From Protopterus annectens (taxonomy: Eukaryota > Chordata > Ceratodontiformes > Protopteridae): 64,000 nucleotides of DNA. The notes beneath the pieces are model-generated. The model did not search any database, had not been told where the DNA came from, and saw nothing but the letters and a program-made list of their open reading frames with translations. Numbering within the stretch: position 1 is the stretch's first letter; each line of letters opens with the position of its first letter. The translations under genes and the position numbers were made by a program. The stretch is taken from positions 1,117,183,182-1,117,247,181 of the forward strand of contig NC_056733.1 of NCBI RefSeq assembly GCF_019279795.1, read 5' to 3'. Shown here in pieces: positions 46,768-56,790 of this stretch.

Positions 46768-47300
46768 GAGATGTTATGTAGTCCTATCTGGCCATAATTC
46801 TTGCTGGATGGGTTCGGAGCTGAGAATCGGCTCGACTCGGTCGATACTAAAGCTCGAGAGCTTTTACTGGTTTGAGGCTAACCCCTATCCCATGGTGCCT
46901 CAGGGCAATTCCCCAGATCTCATTTGCTGTGAAAGCTTCGAGGTTGTCTCCTTACTGGCTTGTTGGCTAAGTAGAAGATTTTTTGATAAATCTTGTTATA
47001 TTTCGTCCTTTTTCTTCACTTTCTACCTTTAATATTTGTTAATTATTACCTGTGTGATTGTTATTGAGTGCTTGATCCCCTATTCCACCTTTTTAGGATT
47101 GTACGGCCCATTTTAGTTTGAGGGCCGTAGTTGCCCATTTAAATTAGGGGGCCTTTCCTCCCTGAATGCTAGTCTTTAAAAAAAAAAAAAAGAAAAACTT
47201 TTCTTCTCTTCATTTTTGCTGTTAGTTATAGTTAGTGTTGTTGTTATTAAAAATTGTTGTAAGCCTTGTTTTCTTGTCAGCATGTCTAAAACGAAAGACG
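46768..47300 (+). mobile_element. DIRS-A, 5' end (first of three segments)
   Basis: GAGATGTTATGTAGTCCTA resembles the outer terminus of DIRS-B (GAGAAGTTATGTACCTACC). TTGCTGGATGGGTTCGGAGC, GGCTCGACTCGG, AAAGCTCGAGAGCTTTTAC, CCTATCCCATGGTGCC and CCCAGATCTCATTTG follow, the same series as in the DIRS-B repeat. A start codon at 47282 opens ORF1, which is cut after six codons at 47300 by PLE-1. The other segments are 59642-62009 and 63511-63645. Confidence 0.82.
47288..47300 (+). repeat. Left target-site duplication of PLE-1
   Basis: AAAACGAAAGACG, matched at 59642-59654 by AAAAAGAAAGACG with one mismatch. Confidence 0.75.
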
Positions 47301-47684
47301 TCCTGCTAGACGGCTACCAACCATCTGTATAATGTTAAATAATGCAGTGGGTGAACACGACTCGAACCAAGAAAACAACGTGTTTAATGATGAACACTAC
47401 AAGCGAAAAAACACTTTTAAAACTTCTAGTTAAGCGCTATCATCTGTACAAGCAGACTTCTTCAAAACAGTTCATTCATTGAATATACATGATTTTTAAA
47501 AACTTTTTGGCGCCAAAGCAACCATCAATTCAGAATTAAAGTGCTAGTGTAACTAAATGTGCTAAACTATGTAACATTACCTAAAAGACTCATAAACATT
47601 GCCTAACAGGTTCATATACATTGTATTCTAAACATTCCATACAATCTAACAAAATATAATTCTGTCTAACACTATTTATTATAA

Positions 47685-47734
<50 letters not shown>

Positions 47735-48248
47735 CATGCAATAACTTTAAAAAACTTATTAAAAACCATTTAAAGCCATTGAATAATAGTAATGAATAAT
47801 ATAATGTACATATATACTTTGTATCAGATTGGCATATGTATATAATTTAAAACTTTTTATAACAGTTGCAGGAAAGGTTTTATAGTAATAAAATCATTGA
47901 TTCCAGGCTCTCTAGTAGCATCAGTCAAAATTTGCCATAAACTCTCCCTTTTCCCAAGGAGTGCTTTGTAATTACCTCCACGGGGTGATATATTTATTTG
48001 ATCAGTTATGGCAAATTTGAATACATGTGTGTATCCACATTTATTAACATGTCGATACAGTGCAGTATTCATATCTTTAACCCTAATTTTATATAAATGG
48101 TCATATAGTCACTTCCTAAATTGCCTTTCGGTCATTCCTATATAAAATGCTGTGCATAATATGCACTTTGCCATATAAATAATATTTTTACTATTACAGT
48201 TACCTGCTCTAAATTTGACATATGTCTTATTAACGTCATTCAATCTAC
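47301..48248 (-). repeat. Inverted 3'-end copy at the left of PLE-1
   Basis: On the minus strand this carries the GIY-YIG region (LCTAFYIGMTERQFRK; then FKFAITDQINISPRGGNYKA, LLGKRESLWQILTD) and the complete 3' UTR to CCGTCTAGCAGGACG. It meets the direct copy head to head at about 48249. The direct copy extends about 75 bases further upstream in the element, so the arms are unequal. A (TA)n expansion (47690-47729) and a hammerhead-like motif (47465-47431) lie inside. Confidence 0.88.
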
Positions 48249-48249
48249 A

Positions 48250-49262
48250 ATATAACACAAGTAGAACTACTACTAAAAGTGTGGGTTTTGTAAGCAATGT
48301 TATGCTATAAGTGAAATGGAAGGATGTAAATTGAATGACGTTAATAAGACATATGTCAAATTTAGAGCAGGTAATTGTAATAGTAAAAATATTATTTGTA
48401 TGGCAAATTATATGTTATGCACAGCATTTTATATAGGAAAGACCGAAAGGCAATTTAGGAAGTGAATATATGGCCATTTATATAAAATTAGGGTTAAAGA
48501 TATGAATAATGCACTGTATCGACATGTTAATAAATGTGGAGATACACATGTATTCAAATTTGCCATAATTGATCAAATAAATATATCACCCTGTGGAGGT
48601 AATTACAAAGCACTCCTTGGGAAAAGAGAGAGTGTATGGCAAATTTTGACTGATGCTGCTAGAGAGCCTGGAATTAATGATTTTATTACTATAAAACCTT
48701 TCCTGCAACTGTTATAAAAGTTTTAAATTATATACATATGCCAATCTGATACAAAGTATATATGTACATTATATTATTCATTACTATTATTCAATGGTTT
48801 TAAATGGTTTTTAATACGTTTTTTAAAGTTATTGCATGTATAAATATATTATACATAGATATAAGTATTATATTAAATAGTGTTAGAATTATATTTTGTT
48901 AGATTGTATGGAATGTTTAGAATACAATGTATATGAACCTATTAGGCAATGTTTATGAGCCTTTTAGGTAATGTTACATAGTTTAGCACATTTAGTTACA
49001 CTAGCACTTTAATACTGAATTGATGGTTGCGTTGGTGCCAAAAAGTTTTTAAAAATCATGTATATTCAATGAATTAACTGTTCTGAAGAAGTCTGTTTGT
49101 ACTAGAAGTTTTAAAAGTTTTTTTCGTTGTAGTGTGCTTCATTAAACACTTTGTTTTCCTGTTTTGAGTCGTGTTCACCCGCTGCATTATTTAACATTAT
49201 ACAGACGGTTGGTAGCCATCTAGCAGGTCGTATTTAGGTGTTGTTCTTGTTCTCGTTTTGGA
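48250..49262 (+). repeat. Left pseudo-LTR of PLE-1 (direct copy of its 3' end)
   Basis: Starts TATAACACAAGTAGAACTAC, as at 58640, and parallels the element's own end to 59634 at high identity. It encodes the linker (KCGFCKQC equivalent) and GIY-YIG region (FYIGKTERQFRK, then NISPCGGNYKALLGKRESVW at 48560-48640). It ends GTTCTTGTTCTCGTTTTGGA, as at 59615-59634. The hammerhead-like motif here (49083) is half deleted. Confidence 0.87.
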
Positions 49263-49281
49263 CATTCAATAGTCGGTAGTA

Positions 49282-50474
49282 ATGGATAATGTCAGCGAGG
49301 TGACTGAGGCTTCATTGAACAGGGATGAGGTTAATCAATTAAATACTGAAATGAACATGCTGAGAGAGCAAGTTTTTCGGTTAGTAGACACTGTTGGGCG
49401 GATCCAAAAAACATCTGGGAGCCCGTTGAGCGTTTTCAAGGGGGAGACACATCCATTTCGGTTAGTCATGTGTCCACACTAGTGGAGATCCCGAATGGTC
49501 AAGGTGAACTGTTGAATCGATTGGAACCTCATCCTGATGAACTTCCGCTGTTGCAGAAACACAACAGCAATGTCAGTATTACCTCGGACAATGAAGTCAC
49601 TTTTGATTTCTCTCTTTTCCATGTAGATGAAGACGTTGAACGCTTGGGAGCTCTTCCTAAGCGTCCTTTACCCATTAAAACATATTCTATGACCACAAAA
49701 TCGAACTTGAATCTACCTAAAGGTACTGTAATAAATTCTTCTAGCCCTAGAGGCAAGAACAAATGTTTAACTAATAAGTTAGATCGAGAAGTGAATAACC
49801 TGGACAATTTTCTTACCAGTGATTTTGATTTTACTGTTAATGAAATTAGTAACAAACATGTTGTGAAAGAAAAATATCTTGATGGTGATATGGGAACCGT
49901 AAAGGATAGGATTTACACCTTGGGGAAATGTTTGCTTACAGTAAAAAATATCAAAATAGACAATGCTTATTTATTGAAATGTATCACCTTAGGTATAGTA
50001 TCTATGAGTTTGAGATTTTTCAAAATACCAATAGGGTTAAGTTTAGACAATAACACCATGGCTGAATTTAACACATTATTTAACAGTTTTGGGGTTAGTT
50101 ATATGAAAATGCTTATTAAAAAGAATGATGAGAGATTAAGTAGATTGGTTAGTGAAGTGGAAAAACTGGATAAGGATATAGTTAGTGATTTGTTGTTTCC
50201 ACAGTGGCATGAATTATACGATAAACAATATAAAATGGCTGATATGAAGGGAAAAGGGATAGTTGATAGAAAAAGTAGAAAAATCCAGCGAGACATTGAA
50301 CAATATAATGAAAATAGGGCTTACATTTGGAAGCGAGAGCACAAAGGTGACAATAGAAACATGACTAAATGGGGTGAAGAAACACATAGGGACAAGGGGG
50401 GAGACATTTTCCAGCTTCAAAAAAGAATTACAACCAGTGAAACAGACACGAGAGATATTAAATACAGAAGCTGA
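49282..50474 (+). pseudogene. PLE-1 N-terminal protein region
   Basis: Starts with the ATG at 49282 (MDNVSEVTEASLNRDEVNQL), has one frameshift at about 49440-49470, then stays open for 334 codons to 50474. The sequence is rich in Lys, Asp and Asn with heptad-like stretches (DERLSRLVSEVEKLDKDIVS) that look like coiled coil. I recognise no domain. By position it is the region N-terminal to RT in Penelope-like elements. The frame shifts again before DIRS-B interrupts at 50546 and continues as MNNEGDETEKIISSFNDL at 56800. Confidence 0.65.
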
Positions 50475-50545
50475 ATCTATAGAAAATGATTTATTGGATG
50501 AAAGTAAGACATGATTATTAGAAAAAAGAAATCAAAATTTACAAT

Positions 50546-50688
50546 GTTAAGTTGTCAATCTCGCCTTCATTCTTGCTTGATGGGATCGGCTCCGACTCGG
50601 CACTTGCTAAGCTCGAGAGTCACTTTTACCAGCTCGAGGCAGCCCCATATCCCATGATGCAAGGCGGTAAGTACCCAGATCTCGTTTG
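50546..50688 (+). repeat. DIRS-B 5' terminal inverted repeat
   Basis: Contains CGGCTCCGACTCGGCAC, CTCGAGAGTCACTTTTACC and CCATATCCCATGATGCAAGG. Pairs with the reverse complement of 56604-56735, lacking about 14 bases present there. The first 40 bases are reproduced exactly, in reverse complement, in the internal complementary region at 56341-56380. Confidence 0.9.
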
Positions 50689-50995
50689 CCGCTTCGCTGA
50701 TGAGGTCCTCCTTTTACCAGCTCCTAGTAAGTGATTTATACACTACTTCTTTGCCCCTCTTTTCAGTTTAAAGTTAATTTTAGACTTAAATTTAATAGTT
50801 TTAGACTAGTTTTGGTCCCTTTCTGACTAAAATTCCCTCTCTCCTAAAGTTTTTAGTCAGGCCTTCTCCCATCCCATCCCCCCCCCCCCCCCCCCATGTT
50901 AGGGTGTGTGTGTGTGTTTGTAAGAGAATAGTTTCTCTTTTTTTTTGGGATTGTTATATTTCTTGGACAGGTGTTGTGTGTGTGTTTTTTACACC

Positions 50996-53364
50996 ATGTC
51001 TAAGGAAAGGGTCTCAGGCTTTAAGAAGTGTGACTCGTGCTGTCAGAAGATGTCTCTGACAGATGGTCACACTTCTTGCTTATACTGCCTGGGACCTCTC
51101 CACCTGCAGGACTCCTGTGCGATTTGTCATTCTTTTAGCCAGAGAGTCCTGCAGGAAAGGAGAAATAAGCTGATTTTGAGGGGCCTACTTAAGCCGGAGG
51201 GCTCTCCAGCTAAGTCGGCTCCATCTAAGACTTCTAAGTCTTCCAAGGCCCAGGCTTCTGTGTCCAAGCCTGCGGTTCGCTCCGACTCTTTCAGAGTCGA
51301 GATCGGCTCTGGCTGGAGCCGATTCTGGTTTGCATTAACCTTCGCACCGATGGCTATCGGTGCCGATTCTGGTTCGCCACTTCGTGTCGGCTCCGATCGG
51401 TTCCAATCACCATGTGGCTCAGGCTTCGTGTCAGTGCCGACCGTTCCGACACCTTACTTTTATGTCTGTATCGGCTCCGCCGGAGCCGATGCATCGAACT
51501 TTCTGTTGGTGCCGAAAGTTGTCGGCTCCGACAGCTTCCATGGTTTCGGCTCCGATGGTTCCTTCGAGGAAGAGATCTAGGTCCCTTCCTTGGAGCCGAT
51601 ACTCGGCTCCGGCTTCTCCTCTCCTCTCGAACGGAGCCATCGGAGCCGATCATCCAGGTCATCCAGGCTTTCTGACCATGATTTAGAGAGAGTGGTCAGT
51701 AGATTATTAAAATCACAGGCACTGGCCCAGATGCTACATAGTTCGTCTCAACAGATGACTATTAGTCCACACCCCATTGCAGTTCCTCCTTCGACTCTAC
51801 CCCAGAGTTTGGAGTTGGAGTCTTCGAATGGTTTCTGCTACGGCTGAGGGACAGATACCCCTTCTGCTCCTTCAGCCTCTACTCTTATCTCCTCTTGAGA
51901 CCTTCCTTAGAGGGATTCGTGGTCGGGCTTCCTGGTCTCCTCCGAGGGGTGAGTGGCATCGACCCTTGTCCCACCCCACTCTTCCCCTTGGAGCCTCGGC
52001 CTTGGTGAGCTCGGCTCCGACATCTGCCTCGAGCCTTCCCTTTCGGTGGGTCCTGGAGTTCCTGGTTCTTCGAACGGGTTCTCTCGGACCTCCCTGGGAG
52101 GGAGCCTTCCAGGTCATGAAGTGTGTGCTGGCCACTGGTCTCAGCCAGCAGTCTGTTCCCTTAGCTCCTCCCTCTATGGTGCCTGTCGATATCTCTGCCA
52201 CTTCTCTTGCTCCCGGACCCAGAGATCCTCCGCCTCAGGTTTCCCCACTGGGAAGAACCCCCTCTTCCGAGGATTTTCCTGATCAGTCAGGAGATCCTCC
52301 GTGAAAGAGGACCTGTAAGAGGAAACATGTAGACTCCCCCGAGTCTATCACTTCAGATACTGACTTAGATGAGTCAGAGGGATCCCCAAGATCCCCCTCT
52401 GAGGATGTCTCCTTTTCAGACATCCTAGAACTCCTTAGACAGAGGGGAAACTGGCCCACCAATAATCCCTCTGAGGATGAGTCGGTATACCTGGAGGCGT
52501 TTGGATCTCGGCCCTCCACCTCCTGGGTGTCTCCGCCTTCGACCCCTTATGCAGGTTATTGCTCGAAGGCGTGGGCTGCTCCTGACTCTGTAGAGCCAGT
52601 CCCTAGGAGGCCTTCTAAATTTATTACTGCCCGGTCGGACAAGCAATTCCTCACGAAAGGTGTCCCTGCTGATGCCATGGTGGTGGCGGCTGCCACTAAG
52701 AAGGAACTTGCAGATCCTTCCGTACCTGTCCATCCTCCTAATAAGGACTCTAGGACCATGGATAGGTATGGTAAGCGGATGTTCTCTTCAGCGACCTTTG
52801 CTATGCGCTCGCTGAACTACCTATGTCACTTCACCAGACTCCAAAGGGATATCCTTAAGGAGCTAGGTGAAGTAGTACAGGATCCTACAGCTGCAGGCTC
52901 AAGAAAAATTGCTTTGCAGCTAGGAACCCTTAATTCTATTGCTAACTCCTCCATGCGACTGATATCATATGCTGCAGATGGAGAGTAGGGCCGCAGGTAC
53001 AGGTGTGGCTCTTAGACGCCAAGCCTGGATGCGGCTCTGTAATTTTGCAGATCCCTTTAAGGTGTCCTTCACAAACTCTCCCTTTGATGGGTCAGCTTTG
53101 TTTGGCCCTCAAGTGAAGGAAACGTTGACCAGGTGTGAGCAGGACGGCAAGACTCTTTCTGCCGTAGGGGTCTGTTTTTCCACCCCTTCTAGACCTTACC
53201 CCAAAGGGCAGAAGGGTGGCAAAATGTGGTTCCGCAAATCCCAAGGAGTCACGCCGGATTCACGTGGTCAGTTTACCCCTAGAGGCAGAGGGGGTAACAA
53301 TAACAGACACCGCTCTAGAGGCAGAGGGGGTCCACAAAACCAGGGAAGCAGAGAGCCTCTCTGA
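50996..53364 (+). pseudogene. DIRS-B ORF1 (gag-like)
   Basis: Start chosen at the ATG at 50996 (MSKERVSGFKKCDSC), matching DIRS-A and DIRS-D in length before the Cys motif. Residues about 12-45 show C-x2-C-x9-H-x2-C-x2-C-x4-H-x4-C-x2-C. The middle, rich in Ser, Gly, Ala and Pro, is dominated by the CGGCTCC/GGAGCCG DNA motif. A TAG lies at 51578-51580, a frame change near 51850, a TGA at 52302-52304 and a frame change near 52986. The C-terminal third has SDTDLDESEGSPRSP-like acidic wording, AMVVAAATKKELADPSVPVH, SLNYLCHFTRLQRDILKELG and an RG-rich end (PRGRGGNNNRHRSRGRGGPQ). The role is probably RNA binding and particle assembly. The RG-rich tail supports nucleic-acid binding. Confidence 0.82.
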
Positions 53365-53387
53365 CAAGCCCTTTCAGCATCCCTGAG

Positions 53388-54410
53388 GTGTTGCCCGGCT
53401 GTCCATCCTTGGAGGCAGTCGGGGGAAGACTATCGCTGTACCCAGAAGCCTGGCGTGCCCTCACTCAAGACAGATGGGTACAGTCGATCATATCCGAGGG
53501 TTACAGAATTCCTTTCGAGGAAAGTCCTTTCTATCACTCAAATTCCCTTCCAGATGTACCACCCGGTCTAAGGAAATTGCAGAGTTAGAAGTCTTAAAAC
53601 TACTGCAAAAAAGAGCCATTCAGCCAGTTACAACAGATCATTCAGAGCCCGGAATCTACTCAAGGTTCTTTTTGGTCCCCAAAAGACGGAGACTGGAGAC
53701 CAATATTGATCTCAGCAGACTCAACAAGTCTGTGAGGAAGACAAGATTCTGAATGGTCACTCTTCAGTCAATTCTGCCCTTCTTACAGAAGGACAACTGG
53801 ATGTGCTCAATAGATCTTCAGGATGCGTACTATCACATAAAATTCACAGACGCCTAGGAGATTTCTCCGCTTTCGGCTGGGGTCCAGTCATTTCAGTTCA
53901 GAGCCCTGCCCTTTGGTCTCAGTACAGCGCCCAGAGTGTTCACCAAATGTATGGCAGTGGTCACGGCTCACCTGAGACGCCAAGGATTCCAGGTGTTTCC
54001 GTATCTCGACGACTGGCTCCTTTCATCCAACACCAGGCATCAGCTTCTTCAAGCCAGGGATTACACAATAAATCTTTGTTCTCAATTGGGCATCTCGATC
54101 AACTCCGAAAAATCATCCTTATTGCCCTGCCAGTCTATTACTTTCATAGGCGCAAACTTAAACACTGTTCGCATGTCAGCTACCCTTACAGATCAAAGAA
54201 TCTCAGACATTCAAAGTCACGTCAGGATCATTCTAGCCAACAAGAAGGTACAGGCCAGAATGGTTCTAAAGGTGTTAGGCCTCATGGCTGCGGCCATTAC
54301 CCTTCTTCCCCTGGCTCGCTTCTATATGCGCCTTCTTCAATGGATGTTGTTCACTCAGTGGTCTTACCAACAACTTCCGATCGCCACCAAATACTGGTGA
54401 CACAGATTTG
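53388..54410 (+). pseudogene. DIRS-B reverse transcriptase
   Basis: The N-terminal extension is SLEAVGGRLSLYPEAW. Fingers: PGIYSRFFLVPKRRRLETNI and DLSRLNKSVRKTRF, then TGA at 53750-53752. CSIDLQDAYYHIKF carries the first catalytic Asp (about 53805-53850). A frameshift lies near 53850-53880. ALPFGLSTAPRVFTKCMAVV follows, then FPYLDDWLLSS with the intact catalytic pair (YLDD at 54002-54013). The thumb runs to SQLGISINSEKSSLLPCQS and LPLARFYMRLLQWML, closing near 54400. The clean part is 53936-54400. Confidence 0.88.
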
Positions 54411-54479
54411 CAAGAATCATCTTGCTTGGTGGATCACTTCTCCCCAGATTCACCAAGGCAGACACTTTGTACCCCCATC

Positions 54480-55165
54480 CCCGGTAGCCACTGTCACTAC
54501 GGATGCCTCCCTGATCGGGTGGGGGGGCATTATCAGGGCAGGATGGTTCATGGGACGTGGCAACCTTTCAAATACCACCTGCACATAAATGTCCTAGAGA
54601 TGAGAGCAGTGCTTTTAACGTTGCAAGCCCTCAACGACTTTCTTCCCATAGGGACAATTGCAGTCCACACAGACAACATGTCTGTAGTTTGGTATATCAA
54701 CAAACAGGGCGGAACCAAGTCCTACCCCTTGTGTCGAGATGCGCTCAGACTTTGGCAATGGGCGATCTCCTCTCATCGGTTTCTGGTAGCAATGCACATC
54801 CCTGGGAAAACCAACATTTTAGCGGACAGATTGAGCAGAGCTATTCTCATGCCTCACGAGTGGTCTCTCAAACAATCTATAGTGGAAGAGATTTTTCTGG
54901 AATGGGGTCGCCCATGTTGCGATCTTTTTGCTACTCCCCAAAACAGCAAATGCCCAGACTTCTTCTCTCTCTTCCCACTGCCAGGCCATCCCCCCAGAGA
55001 CGCTCTGACCCAGGATTGGCCCCAGGGACTTCTTTATGCCTTTCCTCCATTTCCTCTGATCCCTCAAGTTATCCAGAAAGCAACCGCTTTGAGAGCCAAA
55101 TTGATTCTCATTGCTCCTTATTGGCCTCGACAAATTTGGTTTCCGTTCCTCCATCATCACCTTTT
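54480..55165 (+). pseudogene. DIRS-B RNase H plus methyltransferase-like domain
   Basis: RNase H opens with VTTDASLIGWGG (first Asp, about 54495-54530). After a one-base frame change it continues with HINVLEMRAVLLTLQALNDF (Glu), VHTDNMSVVWYINKQGG (Asp) and HIPGKTNILADRLSR (last Asp), ending near 54850. The same frame goes on through CDLFATPQNSKCPDFF, DALTQDWPQGLLYAFPPFPL and LRAKLILIAPYWPRQIWFPF (54915-55150). This resembles the Dam-like N6-adenine methyltransferase domain reported in DIRS elements, with AFPP at the usual DPPY/NPPY position. Whether it is catalytic is uncertain. Confidence 0.78.
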
Positions 55166-55264
55166 GGTGCAGCCGTGGCATCTGGACCCAGTGCCAGATC
55201 TTCTGATTCACCAATCCGGTCAGCTGCACCGGTCTATCCCTTCTCTCAACCTCACAGCATGGTT

Positions 55265-56309
55265 GCTCCACTTCCTTCCTTAGCCAGGCTTCCTATGATC
55301 TCTAACCCTGTTAGAGACATCATAGTAGCTTCCTTAAAATCCTCTACCAGGAGGATTTATACGAGCAAATGGAAACGTGTTTCTTATTGGGCTAAAGCCA
55401 AGAATATTGATCCCTTCACTGCTCCAGTTCAAGCAGTTTTGGATTTCTTAGCGGAGATTTTTCACGCAGGCTCCTCTTCTTCCACAGTTAGAGTTCAGTT
55501 GGCTGCTATCTCGAACTTTCATGTCGGGTTTGCAGATCACAACATTATGTCCCACAGGCTTTGTAGAGCCTTCTTGAAAGGAATTTTCCTCCTGAAGCCT
55601 CCAGTCAGGAGTCCTCCTCCTCAATGAGACCTAAATTTAGTGCTGACATCCTTGATTCTTCCCCCCTTCGAGCCAGCTGTTTCTTGTTCCCTGAAATTTC
55701 TTTCATAGAAAACTTTATTCCTGGTTGCTATTACATCGGCTAGGAGGGTGTCTGAACTTCATGCTCTATCTGTTCGCCCCCCCCTATTTGGTCTTCCACA
55801 AAGACAGAGTATCATTGAGAACTAATCCGACCTTTTGCCTAAGGTCGCCTCAAAGACTAATTTGAATCAAGCCATTGATCTCCTGTATTTTTCCAAACTA
55901 TTCAAACAGATCGGAACAAAAATTACATTATCTTGATGTCCACCGCCAACTCAGATATTACTTGGACAGAACAAAACAATTCAGGAAATCCAATCAACTC
56001 TTTGTTTCCTATGCTGATAACAAGAAAGGCCTTCCTGTCTCAAAAGTGACCTTATCTAGATGGCTTTCTTCTGTCATCGCTGAAATTTATCGGCTCAGGG
56101 GAAAACAGCTGTGCTCGAAACCTAAAGCACATTCAACCAGAAGCTTAGCTATTTCTACAGCCTTTCAAGCTAGACTTCCTTTAGACACTATTTGTGCAGC
56201 GGCCACTTGGGCCACTCCTCATACCTCTGTTTCCCATTACAAATTGGATTTAGCCTCCAGGGACAGAGCCAGTTTTGGCTCTACCGTTCTCAAGAGTCTG
56301 TTCCATTGA
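55265..56309 (+). pseudogene. DIRS-B tyrosine recombinase
   Basis: The N-terminal domain is ISNPVRDIIVASLKSSTRRI, YTSKWKRVSYWAKAKNIDPF and FLAEIFHAGSSSSTVRVQLA, open to 55627. The catalytic domain begins LVAITSARRVSELHALSV (first Arg, about 55715-55770), with several stops to 55870. It then has a clean frame at 55875-56309 with YADNKKGLPVSKVTLSRW, KAHSTRSLAISTAF (H-x-x-R), CAAATWATPHTSVSHYKLDL (W/H and Tyr region) and FGSTVLKSLFH at the end. It would integrate a circular intermediate. It overlaps the RNase H/methyltransferase reading in another frame at its 5' side. Confidence 0.86.
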
Positions 56310-56340
56310 GCCACCCAGGATAGAGGTGCTAGGGACGCGG

Positions 56341-56443
56341 TCCCATCAAGCAAGAATGAAGGCGAGATTGACAACTTAACATTGAGAAGTTATGTACCTA
56401 CCATAACGTTCCATGTTAGTTGTCTTCTCGCCTTCTTTCTTGC
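56341..56443 (+). promoter_or_regulatory. DIRS-B internal complementary region (ICR)
   Basis: 56341-56380 is the exact reverse complement of the first 40 bases of the element (50546-50585). After ATT, 56384-56443 is the reverse complement of the last 62 bases (56729-56790), with a 2-base length difference. The ICR therefore spells the two termini joined head to tail, as in DIRS1, where it is thought to template completion of the ends and circle formation. Confidence 0.93.
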
Positions 56444-56603
56444 GACCTCCCTCCTTCCCCAGGCCTGGACAGACCTTTCTCTACAAGGAATTACACTTCT
56501 GAAGACCATACAGAGCTGGTCCTTCTACCATACTGCAGGTTTTTCTCTTCTTCTTTCTTCCTTTGGGAAGTTATTATGCTAGGTGCTATTGCCCTTTTGT
56601 CAT

Positions 56604-56790
56604 CAAACAAGATCTGGGTACTTACCGCCTTGCATCATGGGATATGGGGCTGCCTCGAGCTGGTAAAAGTGACTCTCGAGCTTAGCAAGTGCCGAGTCGG
56701 AGCCGAGGATCAGCTCCGAACCCATCAAGCAAGAAAGAAGGTGAGAGAAGACAACTAACATGGAACGTTATGGTAGGTACATAACTTCTC
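56604..56790 (-). repeat. DIRS-B 3' terminal inverted repeat
   Basis: Reverse complement of the 5' repeat (GGATATGGGGCTGCCTCGAG, GTGACTCTCGAGCTTAGCAA), plus an outer extension (56736-56790) absent from the 5' end. The extension contains GTTATGGTAGGTACATAAC, shared in core form with DIRS-E. Confidence 0.9.

Larger units (their letters stand above)
50546..56790 (+). mobile_element. DIRS-like retrotransposon DIRS-B, structurally complete
   Basis: Bounded by GTTAAGTTGTC (50546) and ACATAACTTCTC (56790), with 3-nt flanks AAT and ATT. It has terminal inverted repeats, ORF1, RT, RNase H, a methyltransferase-like region, a tyrosine recombinase and an internal complementary region. It splits PLE-1 between 50545 and 56791. 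Every domain is present, but stops and frameshifts remain in ORF1, RT and recombinase. Confidence 0.92.

Noticed and set aside
47690-47729. (TA)n as an independent feature of PLE-1
   Set aside because: It is an expansion within the inverted copy only; the direct copies have a short mixed AT stretch at the same place.
51354-52201. Several overlapping frames rich in Arg, Ser and Pro on both strands
   Set aside because: They arise from the repeated CGGCTCC/GGAGCCG motif in DIRS-B ORF1; the ORF1 frame is supported by related copies and the others are not.
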